Origin: Burkholderia sp. BCC0506
GTDB taxonomy: Bacteria; Pseudomonadota; Gammaproteobacteria; Burkholderiales; Burkholderiaceae
Assembly (NCBI RefSeq): GCF_902833145.1
Contig: NZ_CADFEN010000004.1
Location: 434,001 to 498,000 of the forward strand
Length of the DNA: 64,000 nucleotides
Direction: 5' to 3'
The notes under the pieces are model-generated. The model was given only the letters and a program-made list of their open reading frames with translations, was not told the origin of the DNA and did no database searches. This document shows, one piece after another, positions 41,986 to 50,792 of the stretch; within the stretch, counting starts at the first letter, position 1; every line of letters begins with the position of its first letter. Both the position numbers and the translations under genes were made by a program.

Positions 41986-43878
41986 ATGAGCGTGAAAAAG
42001 AAGACCCACCCCGCCGATCCGTACGCAACGGCAACCAAGAATCCGATGCTCGCGTCGCGCCTGCCGATGTGGCGCTCGAAGCTGATCGTGATCGTCGTGT
42101 TCCTCGCGTTCGCCGCGCTGATCGCGCGCGCTTTCTGGGTGCAGGTCGCGAACCAGGATTTCTACGTCGGCCAGGGCCAGAAGCGCTATCAGCGCACGAT
42201 CGAGCTCGACGCGATGCGCGGGCGCATCGTCGACCGCAACGGCGCGATGCTCGCGGTCAGCCTGTCGACCTATGAAATCTGGGCGAACCCGAAACAGGTC
42301 GCCGACACCGATTACCCGCAGATCGCGAAGCTGCTCGACATGCCGCTCGTCGAGGTAAAGCGGCGTCTCGGCAACGACAAGACGTTCGTGCTGCTCAAGC
42401 GGCAGGTCGACGCGGACACCGCGAGCCGGCTCGACAAGCTCGCGATCGACGGCATCACGCAGATCGCCGATTCGAAGCGCTTCTACCCGGAAGGCGAATC
42501 GGCCGCGCACGTGGTGGGCTTCACGAACGTCGAGGACAAGGGCCAGGAAGGCGTCGAGCTCGCGGCGAACGCGCGCCTGCAAGGCACGTCCGGCCAGCGC
42601 GAGGTGATCCGCGACCGGCTCGGCCGCATCGTGTCGGACACGCGCCCGCTCGTCCCCGCGCAGCACGGCGCGACGATCGAACTGACGATCGACCGCCGCA
42701 TCCAGCAGCTCGCGTTCAGCCAGCTCAAGGCGGCCGTGATCGAGAACAACGCGGTGGCCGGCAGCGTCGTCGTGCTCGACGCGCAGAACGGCGAGATCCT
42801 CGCGCTCGCGAACTACCCGACCTTCGACCCGAACGACCGCGCCCGGCTCACCGGCCAGCAACTGCGCAACCGCGCGGTGATCGACACGTTCGAACCGGGC
42901 TCGACGATCAAGCCGCTCGTCGTCGCGCTGTCGATCGACGAGCGCAAGGTCACGCCGAACACGATCATCAACACGTCGCCGGGCACCTACAAGATCGGCC
43001 CGGCGGTGATCCACGACACGTCGAACCACGGGTCGCTGACGGTATCTCAAGCGCTGCAGAAGTCGAGCAACGTCGCGCTCGCGAAACTGGCGCTGAACCT
43101 GCCCGCCGAAACGATCTGGAACAAGTACCAGGAGTACGGGATCGGCCGCGCGCCGGAGCTGACGTTCCCGGGCGTCGCCGCGGGCCGGCTGCGCGGTTAC
43201 AAGCGCTGGCGGCCGATCGAGCAGGCGACGATGGCGTACGGCTACGGGCTGTCGATGTCGCTGCTGCAGATCGCGCAGACCTACACCGCCTACGCGGGCG
43301 ACGGCACGCTGCACCCGGTGTCGCTGCTGAAGAACGGCACCGACCAGCAGACGATCGACGCGCACCGCGGCCACCGCGTGACGTCGCCGCAAACGGCCGC
43401 CGCGATCCGCTCGATGCTCGAGATGGCGGTCGGCGAAGGCGGCACGGGGCGCCGCGCGCGCGTCGACGGCTACCGGATCGGCGGCAAGACGGGTACCGCG
43501 CGCAAGCAGGTCGGCGCGACCTATGCAAAGGGCAAGTACCGCGCGCTGTTCGCGGGGATGGCGCCGATGAGCAACCCGCGCCTGATCGTCGCGGTGATGA
43601 TCGACGAGCCGCGCGGCAAGGGCTATTACGGCGGCACGGTGGCCGGCCCGGTGTTCGCGTCGGTCACGAGCGGCTCGCTGCAGTTGCTCGGCGTGCCGCC
43701 CGATGCGCCGGTCGAACCGGAAAAGCATGCGCCGGCGAAGGCTGCCGCGCCGCAAAAGACGGTCGCGGCGCCGAAAGCCGCAGCGTCGGCAACGATCGCC
43801 GTCACGCCGAAACCGTCGGCATCGGTCAGAGCCGCCGCGCAATCCGGCGCGCCCGCGAAGGCGGCTGCCGCAGGCTGA
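41986..43878 (+). CDS. Class B penicillin-binding protein / peptidoglycan D,D-transpeptidase FtsI-type (PBP2/PBP3)
   Basis: A 630-residue membrane-anchored transpeptidase. A single N-terminal membrane helix (about 28-50, SKLIVIVVFLAFAALIARAF) is followed by the PBP dimerisation domain (about 60-230). The penicillin-binding domain has active-site S306 in GSTIKP, S360-SN and K501 in GGKTGTAR. It catalyses peptide cross-linking in septal peptidoglycan. The C-terminal 70 residues are an Ala/Pro/Lys low-complexity tail. It is isolated from a division gene cluster, so it is an accessory paralogue rather than the main ftsI. A hairpin at 43891 follows. Confidence 0.93.
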   Translation: MSVKKKTHPADPYATATKNPMLASRLPMWRSKLIVIVVFLAFAALIARAFWVQVANQDFYVGQGQKRYQRTIELDAMRGRIVDRNGAMLAVSLSTYEIWANPKQVADTDYPQIAKLLDMPLVEVKRRLGNDKTFVLLKRQVDADTASRLDKLAIDGITQIADSKRFYPEGESAAHVVGFTNVEDKGQEGVELAANARLQGTSGQREVIRDRLGRIVSDTRPLVPAQHGATIELTIDRRIQQLAFSQLKAAVIENNAVAGSVVVLDAQNGEILALANYPTFDPNDRARLTGQQLRNRAVIDTFEPGSTIKPLVVALSIDERKVTPNTIINTSPGTYKIGPAVIHDTSNHGSLTVSQALQKSSNVALAKLALNLPAETIWNKYQEYGIGRAPELTFPGVAAGRLRGYKRWRPIEQATMAYGYGLSMSLLQIAQTYTAYAGDGTLHPVSLLKNGTDQQTIDAHRGHRVTSPQTAAAIRSMLEMAVGEGGTGRRARVDGYRIGGKTGTARKQVGATYAKGKYRALFAGMAPMSNPRLIVAVMIDEPRGKGYYGGTVAGPVFASVTSGSLQLLGVPPDAPVEPEKHAPAKAAAPQKTVAAPKAAASATIAVTPKPSASVRAAAQSGAPAKAAAAG

Positions 43879-43890
43879 CGAAAGGCAGGA

Positions 43891-43913
43891 GGCGATGCCG
43901 TCTCTGCATCGCC
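43891..43913 (+). terminator. Probable terminator hairpin
   Basis: GGCGATGC (43891-43898) pairs with GCATCGCC (43906-43913), followed by a C/T-rich tract, downstream of the FtsI-type gene and before the convergent antiporter gene. Confidence 0.6.
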
Positions 43914-44003
43914 CCTCTCACTCTCCAGGAGTGCGCCGCGTTATTCGAGCATTCCCGCCGCGCCCTCCTGCCATTTTTTCGCGCCGCGGGCCGCCACGCG
44001 CCG

Positions 44004-45719
44004 TCAATGCGCGGCCGCGACCGGCTTCGCCATCCGGCCGAGCACGTGCTCGGTCATCCCGCGCGCGAGTTCGGTCTCGCCCATGAACACTGTGCCGATG
44101 CCCTCGCTCGCGAGCAGCGCGGCCTCGTCGCCGCTGTTCGTGCACAGCACGACCTCGAGCGTCGGATTGAGCGTGCGCGAGATCTCGACGATCTGCCGCA
44201 CGTCGAACACGTCGGGCAGCGTGACGACCAGCATCCCGGCACGCGCGATATGCGCCTGCACGAGCACGATCGGCTCGATCGCGTCGCCCGACACGGCCGC
44301 GATGCCGTCCGCGCGCAGCTTCTCGACGAGCTCGCGATTCTGCTCGACGACGACATACGCGATCCCGCGCTCGTCCAGCGCATGCGCGATCCGCGTGCCG
44401 ACCTTGCCGTAGCCGACGATCACGACCTGCCCGGTCAGGTGCGTCTGCGGCGTCGACATCGGCAGCGCGGCGAGCGGATCGTCGCGCGCCTCGAGCTTGC
44501 GCGCGAACGCCGAATGCTTGCGGATCCACGCGAGCGCCGGATCGATCATCGCGAACAGCAGCGTGTTCATCGCGATCGAGATCAGCGCGACCGCGAGAAT
44601 CAGGCTCTGCCCTTCGGCGGACAGCAGCCCGAGCGCACGGCCGAGCCCCGCGAGGATGAACGAGAATTCGCCGATCTGCGCGAGGCCGGCGCCGACCGTC
44701 AGCGCGGTGTTCAGCGGATAGCGGAACGCGATCACGAGCGCGACGGCCGCGGCCGTCTTGCCGATCAGCACGATCGCCGCGACCTCGATCACGTGCAGCG
44801 GCTCGTCGAGCAATACCTTCGGGTCGAACAGCATGCCGACCGAGATGAAGAACAGCACCGAGAACGCGTCGCGCAGCGGCAGCGTCTCGTCGGCCGCGCG
44901 CCGGCTGAATTCCGACTCGCGCATCATCATCCCGGCGAAGAACGCGCCGAGCGCGAACGACACGTCGAACAGCTTCGCCGCGCCGAAAGCGATACCGACC
45001 GCGGCCGCGATCATGCACAGCGTGAACAGCTCGCGCGAGCCGGTGCGCGCGACGAGCCACAGAATGCGCGGAAACACGCGCTTGCCGACCACCAGCATCA
45101 GCGCGATGAACGCGGCGACCTTCAGCATCGTGACGCCGAGCGTGCCCCACACGCTGCCGCCGGCCGCATGCGCGTCGCCGGGCGGCGTGCCGCCGAGCAG
45201 CCCTGCCACCGGCGGCAGCAGCACCAGCACGAGCACCATCACGAGATCCTCGACGACCAGCCAGCCGACCGCGATGCGCCCGTTGACCGTCTCGACGAGC
45301 CCGCGCCCTTCGAGCGCGCGCAACAGCACGACCGTACTCGCGACCGACAGCGCGAGCCCGAACACGAGCGCCGCACCGAGGCTCCAGCCCCACGTGAGCG
45401 CGAGCCCGCCGCCGAGCAGCGTCGCGACGGTGATCTGCACGATGGCGCCCGGCAGCGCGATCTTGCGCACCGCGAGGAGATCGCCGAGCGAGAAATGCAG
45501 GCCGACGCCGAACATCAGCAGCATCACGCCGACTTCCGCGAGCTGCTGCGCGAGCGACAGGTCGCCGACGAAACCGGGCGTACCGGGGCCGATCACGATC
45601 CCGGCGAGCAGATAGCCGACGAGCGGCGGCATTTTCAGCAGCGACGCGAGGTAACCGAAGATCATCGCGAGACCGAAACCGGCCGCGAGCAATGCAATCA
45701 GGCTGACGTCATGAGGCAT
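44004..45719 (-). CDS. Kef-type monovalent cation:proton antiporter (CPA2) with RCK domain
   Basis: A 571-residue inner-membrane protein. About 12 membrane segments in the first 400 residues form a Na+/H+ exchanger-fold domain containing PPLVGYLLAGIVIGPGTPG and FDVSFALGAFFAGMMMRES. A cytoplasmic RCK/TrkA-N domain with VVIVGYGKVGTRIAHALDE (NAD-binding) occupies about residues 410-560. It resembles E. coli YbaL/KefB, which exchange K+ for H+ under stress. The ATG at 45719 has GGGAGG just upstream. It is transcribed alone, convergent with the FtsI-type gene. Confidence 0.9.
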   Translation of the reverse strand: MPHDVSLIALLAAGFGLAMIFGYLASLLKMPPLVGYLLAGIVIGPGTPGFVGDLSLAQQLAEVGVMLLMFGVGLHFSLGDLLAVRKIALPGAIVQITVATLLGGGLALTWGWSLGAALVFGLALSVASTVVLLRALEGRGLVETVNGRIAVGWLVVEDLVMVLVLVLLPPVAGLLGGTPPGDAHAAGGSVWGTLGVTMLKVAAFIALMLVVGKRVFPRILWLVARTGSRELFTLCMIAAAVGIAFGAAKLFDVSFALGAFFAGMMMRESEFSRRAADETLPLRDAFSVLFFISVGMLFDPKVLLDEPLHVIEVAAIVLIGKTAAAVALVIAFRYPLNTALTVGAGLAQIGEFSFILAGLGRALGLLSAEGQSLILAVALISIAMNTLLFAMIDPALAWIRKHSAFARKLEARDDPLAALPMSTPQTHLTGQVVIVGYGKVGTRIAHALDERGIAYVVVEQNRELVEKLRADGIAAVSGDAIEPIVLVQAHIARAGMLVVTLPDVFDVRQIVEISRTLNPTLEVVLCTNSGDEAALLASEGIGTVFMGETELARGMTEHVLGRMAKPVAAAH

Positions 45720-45928
45720 CCTCCCTCCCAAGTTCTTGTAACTATTTAGTAAGGTTCAAGAATGAAAGGATAAGGGATGAGGCGGAAGAATGGCGCGCGA
45801 CCGCGAAAATTTCACGCGGAAGCGCGCTTGGCGGGGTGCAACCCCGGCGAGGGGAAAAGGCATCGCGAGCCCGGCCACATGTCGACATGGGCCGGGCGGC
45901 AGGCGGGCAGGCGCCCCGCCGCTCACCG

Positions 45929-47353
45929 TCAGCGCGACGCCTGCGGGAACCGCGCGCCCGGCGGCGGCTCGGGGCGCGTCGACGGCACGCTCTTGCGCAC
46001 CTTCGCGACCTGCGCGGCCGTCACCGGCGCACCCGTGTTGCCCCAGCTCGTGCGCACGAAGTTCGACACGTCCGCGACTTCCTGGTCCGACAGGCGCCAG
46101 CCGAACGGCGGCATCGTGAAGGTCGACGGCGCGGTGCGCGTGCCCTGCAGCGCGCTGCCTTCCAGCACGACGTGGATCAGCGACGTCGGATCGTCGCCCT
46201 GCACGACCGGGTTGCCGGCGAGCGCCGGGAACACGCGCGTGTAGCCGTGGCCGTCGCTGCGGTGGCAGGCCATGCAGTTGTCGCGATAGACGGCCGCGCC
46301 CGGCTTGCTCGCGTCACCGGCCTGCAGCGCCTTCGCGACCGCCGCGTCGTACACGTGCGGCTGCTCGCCCTGCACACGCGGCGGCAACGTCTTCAGGTAG
46401 CGCGCGATCGCGTTCAGGTCGTCGTCGGTCATGTGCTGCATGCTGTGGCCGACCACGTCCGTCATCCCGCCGAACGCGGCCGTGCGCAGCGTGCGGCCCG
46501 TCTTCAGGAACTGCACGATCTCGGCTTCGCTCCACGTGCCGAGGCCCGTGCGCGGCTCGCCGCGCAGGCTCGTCGGCACCCAGCCGTCGATCGCGGCGCC
46601 GCCGGCCAGGAAGTCGAGGCCGTCGGCATCGGTCAGCCCGCGCTCCTGCATCGTCGGCGCGCGCGGCGTGTGGCACGCGCCGCAGTGGCCGAGCCCCTGC
46701 ACCAGATACGCGCCGCGTGCGACCGCCGGGTCGGTGTACGACGCCGCGTCGAACGGCTTCGGCGCCGGCGCGAACAGCTTGCGCCAGATGCCGAGCGGCC
46801 AGCGCATCGACAGCGGCCACACGATGTCGACCGCGCGGTTCTCGTGCTCGACCGGCGCGACGCCGTGCATGAAGTACGCGTACAGCGCCTTCATGTCGTC
46901 GTCGGTCAGCCGCGAATAGGACGGGAACGGCATCGCCGGATACATCGTGTCGCCATTCTTGCGCACGCCTTCGCGCACCGCACGGGTGAAGTCCTCGACC
47001 GTCCAGCCGCCGATACCCGTCTTCGGGTCCGGCGTGATGTTCGTCGAGTAGATGCCGCCGATCGGCGTGTCGAACTTCAGCCCGCCCGCGAACGGCTTGC
47101 CGCCGCTCGCGGTGTGGCAGGCAATGCAGTCGCCCGCGCGGGCGAGGTATTCGCCGCGCTTGACGAGCGCCGCGTCGGCCGACTGGGCGGCAGGCGCCGC
47201 CGCGCCCGAAGCCGCGCCCGGCGCGGATGCCGGCTGCGCGAACGCGGCGCCGCCCGCCATCCCGAATGCCGCCCATGCCGTGCCGATCGCCAGCGCGCGC
47301 CGCAGCGGGGAAATGAAGCGCGCGGCGCTATGGTGGTTCATCGTCCTCTTCAT
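45929..47353 (-). CDS. Tri-haem cytochrome c subunit of GMC sugar-acid/alcohol dehydrogenase
   Basis: A 474-residue protein with a signal peptide (about 1-45, ending FAQP) and three CxxCH haem sites: CIACHTASGG, CGACHTPRA and CMACHRSDG. It passes electrons from the flavoprotein subunit to ubiquinone or an oxidase. Three-haem subunits of about 450-480 residues are typical of membrane gluconate, sorbitol, fructose and alcohol dehydrogenases. The start (ATG 47353) overlaps the flavoprotein stop by 4 nt; an alternative in-frame ATG is 12 nt downstream. It is the third gene of the operon. Confidence 0.93.
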   Translation of the reverse strand: MKRTMNHHSAARFISPLRRALAIGTAWAAFGMAGGAAFAQPASAPGAASGAAAPAAQSADAALVKRGEYLARAGDCIACHTASGGKPFAGGLKFDTPIGGIYSTNITPDPKTGIGGWTVEDFTRAVREGVRKNGDTMYPAMPFPSYSRLTDDDMKALYAYFMHGVAPVEHENRAVDIVWPLSMRWPLGIWRKLFAPAPKPFDAASYTDPAVARGAYLVQGLGHCGACHTPRAPTMQERGLTDADGLDFLAGGAAIDGWVPTSLRGEPRTGLGTWSEAEIVQFLKTGRTLRTAAFGGMTDVVGHSMQHMTDDDLNAIARYLKTLPPRVQGEQPHVYDAAVAKALQAGDASKPGAAVYRDNCMACHRSDGHGYTRVFPALAGNPVVQGDDPTSLIHVVLEGSALQGTRTAPSTFTMPPFGWRLSDQEVADVSNFVRTSWGNTGAPVTAAQVAKVRKSVPSTRPEPPPGARFPQASR

Positions 47354-49128
47354 ACGGTCACCAGCGGGGCGGGATTTTTCAGGTATTGCTCGCGGATCGC
47401 GCGTGCCGACCAGTAGGCGAGCGCCGCGATGATCCCGGTCGGGTTGTAGCCGATACCCTGCGGCAGCGCGGACGCGCCCATCACGAACACGTTGTGCACG
47501 TCCCAGCACTGCAGATAGCGGTTCAGCACGCTCGTCTTCGGGTCGGTGCCCATGATCGCGCCGCCGACGAGGTGGGTCGTCTGGTACTGGCGCGAGTCGA
47601 AGTGCTTGCCGAATTCGCGCGTCGACACGCCGATCGCCTTCGGCCCCATCGCCTCCGCGATCTTCTTCATCTGGCCGGTCACGTACTGCGCCATCCTGAT
47701 GTCGTTGTCCTTCCAGTCGAACGTCATCCGCAACAGCGGCTGGCCGTACGAATCGCGATAGGTCGGATCGAGGTCGAGATACACGTCGCGGTACGACATG
47801 TTGGTGCCGTGCGCATCCATCGAGATCGTGTGCGCGTAGTTGTCCTTGACCGCCTTCTTCCACGCGGAGCCCCACTGCGGCGTGCCGGGCGGCGTGGCGA
47901 TGCCGCTGATCGGCTTCACGCCGGCCTGGTTCACCCACAGCGGCGAGCCGCCGACGAAGCCGAGCGGGCCGTGGTCGAAGTTGTCCGCGTTGAAGTCGTC
48001 CACCGCGACGCCGTTGCCGCCCGCGCCGATGAACGGGTTCGTGTAGGTGTCCTTGTCGAAGAACGCCTTGATCGTCGACAGGTTCTGGTACGCGAAATTG
48101 CGGCCGACCACGCCTTCGCCCGAGATCGGGTCGTACGGCTTGCCGATGCCCGACAGCAGCAGCAGGTGCACGTTGTGATACTGGAACGCGGCGACGATCA
48201 CGAGATCGGCCGGCTGGTGCACTTCGCGCCCGGCCGGATCGACGTAGGTCACGCCGGTCGCGCGCTTCTTCGTGTCGTCGAGGTCGACGCGCAGCACATG
48301 GCACTTCGAGCGCAGCTCGAAGTTCGGCGCCTGCTTCAGCGCCGGCAGGATGTTCAGGTTCGGCGACGCCTTCGAATACATGTAGCACGCGTAGCCGCTG
48401 CAGTAACCGCAGAAGTTGCACGGGCCCATCTGCACGCCGTACGGGTTCGTGTACGGGCCCGACGTGTTCGCCGACGGCAGCCGGTACGGATGCAGGCCGA
48501 GCGACTTCGCGGCATCGAAGAAGCGTTGCGCGGAGTACGTGTTGAGCTGCGCGGGCAGCGGGAAGTTGTCGCTGCGGTTCGCTTCGAACACGTTGCCGTC
48601 GCCGACCACCTTGCCGCCCACTTTGTACGCCTGCCCCGACGTGCCGAACACCTTCTCGGCGAAATCGAAATGCGGCTCGAGCTCGTCGTACGTGACGCCG
48701 GTATCCTGGATCGTCATCCCTTCCGGGATGAACTTCTTGCCGTAGCGCTCTTCATAGTGGCTGCGCAGGCGCAGCTCTTCCGGCGTGATCCGGAAGTGCA
48801 CGCCCGACCAGTGCAGCCCCGCGCCGCCGACGCCCTCGCCCGGCAGGAACGCGGCGAGCTGCCGGTACGGCAGCGCGGTGTCCTGCAGGCCGTGGCGGAT
48901 CGACACGGTCGTCTTCGACAGGTCGAGGAACAGCTTCTTGCGGATGTTGTAGGTCAGCTCGTCGATCGTGTTCGGGTACGCGCCGTCCGGATAGGTGTCG
49001 CGATATTCGCCGCGCTCGAGCGCGACGACGTTCAGACCCGCTTCGGTCAGTTCCTTCGCGAGAATCGCGCCGGTCCACCCGAAGCCGACGATCACCGCAT
49101 CCACATGCGGCTTCTTGTCTGCGGCCAT
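47350..49128 (-). CDS. GMC-family flavoprotein subunit, gluconate/2-ketogluconate-type dehydrogenase
   Basis: A 592-residue FAD enzyme. The N-terminal dinucleotide motif is VDAVIVGFGWTGAILAKELTEAGLNVVALERG, and the Pro/His C-terminal signature appears in QTTHLVGGAIMGTDPKTSVLN and GASALPQGIGYNPTGI. Six Cys in GPCNFCGYCSGYACYMYSK resemble the iron-sulfur type segment of related flavoproteins. It has no signal peptide, so it is exported with the Tat-exported small subunit. It overlaps the small subunit by 1 nt and the cytochrome by 4 nt. Gluconate, 2-ketogluconate or a related polyol is the probable substrate. Confidence 0.9.
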   Translation of the reverse strand: MAADKKPHVDAVIVGFGWTGAILAKELTEAGLNVVALERGEYRDTYPDGAYPNTIDELTYNIRKKLFLDLSKTTVSIRHGLQDTALPYRQLAAFLPGEGVGGAGLHWSGVHFRITPEELRLRSHYEERYGKKFIPEGMTIQDTGVTYDELEPHFDFAEKVFGTSGQAYKVGGKVVGDGNVFEANRSDNFPLPAQLNTYSAQRFFDAAKSLGLHPYRLPSANTSGPYTNPYGVQMGPCNFCGYCSGYACYMYSKASPNLNILPALKQAPNFELRSKCHVLRVDLDDTKKRATGVTYVDPAGREVHQPADLVIVAAFQYHNVHLLLLSGIGKPYDPISGEGVVGRNFAYQNLSTIKAFFDKDTYTNPFIGAGGNGVAVDDFNADNFDHGPLGFVGGSPLWVNQAGVKPISGIATPPGTPQWGSAWKKAVKDNYAHTISMDAHGTNMSYRDVYLDLDPTYRDSYGQPLLRMTFDWKDNDIRMAQYVTGQMKKIAEAMGPKAIGVSTREFGKHFDSRQYQTTHLVGGAIMGTDPKTSVLNRYLQCWDVHNVFVMGASALPQGIGYNPTGIIAALAYWSARAIREQYLKNPAPLVTV

Positions 49129-49868
49129 CAGCTGCGCTCCCCGTTGATCGAGACGGGGCCGTACGGATAGGGCTTGCCGCTCTGGTTGACGAAATCCATG
49201 AAGTCCGCGCGTGCGCCCGGGAAACCGATCATCTTCCACGCGGCCATGTCGCGATTGCCGCCATGCACCGGATCGCAGAAGTACCCTTCGCGCGTGTTCT
49301 GCAGCAACTGGCCGAGGAAGATGCCGGGCGGCACGTCGTCGATCTGCGCGCTGCCCTTCTCCAGCGCGCCGAGCACCGTGTCGCGCGTCGGCGCGTCGAG
49401 CTCCGCGAACGCCTTGCCGTGCGCCTTTTCGCAATAGCGGTTGACGGCCGCGATGCCGAGCCGGTAGATGTCGCGCGGCACCAGCTTCAACTGGTAGCCG
49501 AGCTCGGGCACGCCCTGCTGGAACGGCCCCTGCATGTACCACGTCGCGCCGTGCGCATACGGCGTCTCCATCTGGCGATCGATGAATTCGGGCACGCCCG
49601 CCTCGAGCGCGCCGGGGCCTTCGGCATCGGCCGGAATCAATCGGTCGACGGCGGCCTGGACGAACGCCCATTCCTTCGCATCGAAAAAGGTCGGCTTGTA
49701 GGGCGCGCGCTCGGCGCCGGCCGATGCAGCGGACGCGTTGCCGGCAGTCGTCGCGGGCGTCGACGACGAGCGCAGGTCGCAGCCGGCGACCGACGCGATC
49801 GGCACCAGCGCGACCGATGTGCGCAGGAAACGGCGACGCGAATTGGGTTTGTCAGGTGGCGTGGACAT
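49128..49868 (-). CDS. Gluconate 2-dehydrogenase subunit 3 family (Tat-exported small subunit)
   Basis: A 246-residue protein with a Tat signal (NSRRRFLRTSVALVPIASVAGC) that also has a lipobox-like VAGC, so a lipoprotein anchor is possible. The mature region (about 60-240) is the subunit 3 domain, with FFDAKEWAFVQAAVDRLIPAD and GYFCDPVHGGNRDMAAWKMIGFPG. It chaperones or piggy-backs the flavoprotein through the Tat system. It is the first gene of the operon, with overlapping stop/start (TGATG). The PtxS-like operator lies 374 nt upstream. Confidence 0.9.
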   Translation of the reverse strand: MSTPPDKPNSRRRFLRTSVALVPIASVAGCDLRSSSTPATTAGNASAASAGAERAPYKPTFFDAKEWAFVQAAVDRLIPADAEGPGALEAGVPEFIDRQMETPYAHGATWYMQGPFQQGVPELGYQLKLVPRDIYRLGIAAVNRYCEKAHGKAFAELDAPTRDTVLGALEKGSAQIDDVPPGIFLGQLLQNTREGYFCDPVHGGNRDMAAWKMIGFPGARADFMDFVNQSGKPYPYGPVSINGERS

Positions 49869-50792
49869 GGTCGGATGTTGATCGTTGGGGATCGGGGTTC
49901 GGACGCGCGCATTCCGCATGCCGCGTGCCCGGCACGGCAGCCGTGCCGCTCGCGGCCGGTCGCCCTGTTCTTTCGTGTGTTGCGCACAACCTCGATGCAG
50001 GCGCCGCGCCGCGCGATCCGCGGGGGCGCCCTCATTGCAGCCGCGCGCCGCCCCGTTGCCGGCGACGCTGCGCGGATCGGCCTCTTCGCGGGCCCTATCG
50101 TCGGACAAATACCGGCATCGACCTGCATCTGCCCGTCATCGTCCATGACCCTAGTTCAACTTAGACGTCGCGTCTGCCCACGGCAAGCGCAACGTGCACG
50201 ACCCTCTTTCGGGGTCCGGCGACGAGTGCGGCGAATTATATATGGAACCGGTTCCATTACCAGAGGGTTCGATGCAATTCTGTGCATCGAAATTAGCAAC
50301 AATGGGGAATCCGGAAGCCGGAATGTGCAAGGATGGCGAGATCGCGGATAGCCTCGGCGGTCGGGCAGACGATCGGGATGCCGCGGGCGCGTGTCGCTTT
50401 CCGGTGCCGCCGCCCGATCACAGAGGGTGCCGGATACCTGACGCCGATCGATACCCGCGCGGACCGAGTCGCACGCCGCTCACCACGGCCAGAGCATCGA
50501 CGCGATCGACAGCGGCAGCGCCGCACACAGCGGCGAGCAATACAGCGTGTCCATCCGCGCGAAACGCAACCCGCACGACGATACCGAAACCAGCGCACGT
50601 GCGCATTGCGACGTCCCGTCGCAACCGGTAGCGGCGCGTGTTGCGTTGCAGTGCGCGTGCGTCGACGCACGGGCAGGCCGCTTGACTTCCCTCCGTGCAC
50701 CACTACCCTGTTATTCCAGTACTGCGGTCGGCACGCCGCTGTGCCGCCGGCTGTCCGCACGACGACGATAACGAAGGCCATGGAGGCGACTC
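49869..50792. other. 924-nt regulatory gap between dehydrogenase operon and alanine dehydrogenase
   Basis: No recognised gene is present. The AT-rich centre at about 50235-50320 holds the PtxS-like palindrome. A 24-codon open frame with coding-like codon use lies at 50480-50554 on the minus strand (MDTLYCSPLC start); it is not called as a gene. The rest gives no signal. Confidence 0.5.
50242..50257. promoter_or_regulatory. LacI-family operator-like palindrome (PtxS type)
   Basis: ATGGAACCGGTTCCAT is a perfect 16-bp palindrome. Its centre TGGAACCGGTTCCA differs at one symmetric position from TGAAACCGGTTTCA, the PtxS operator I recall from Pseudomonas, which controls 2-ketogluconate and gluconate dehydrogenase genes. 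It lies 374 nt upstream of the dehydrogenase operon start. No LacI-family gene is in this window. Confidence 0.6.

Noticed and set aside
50194-50631. 145-codon plus-strand frame in the regulatory gap
   Set aside because: It spans the palindrome and changes to low-complexity Arg/Thr/Ala sequence; no family resemblance.
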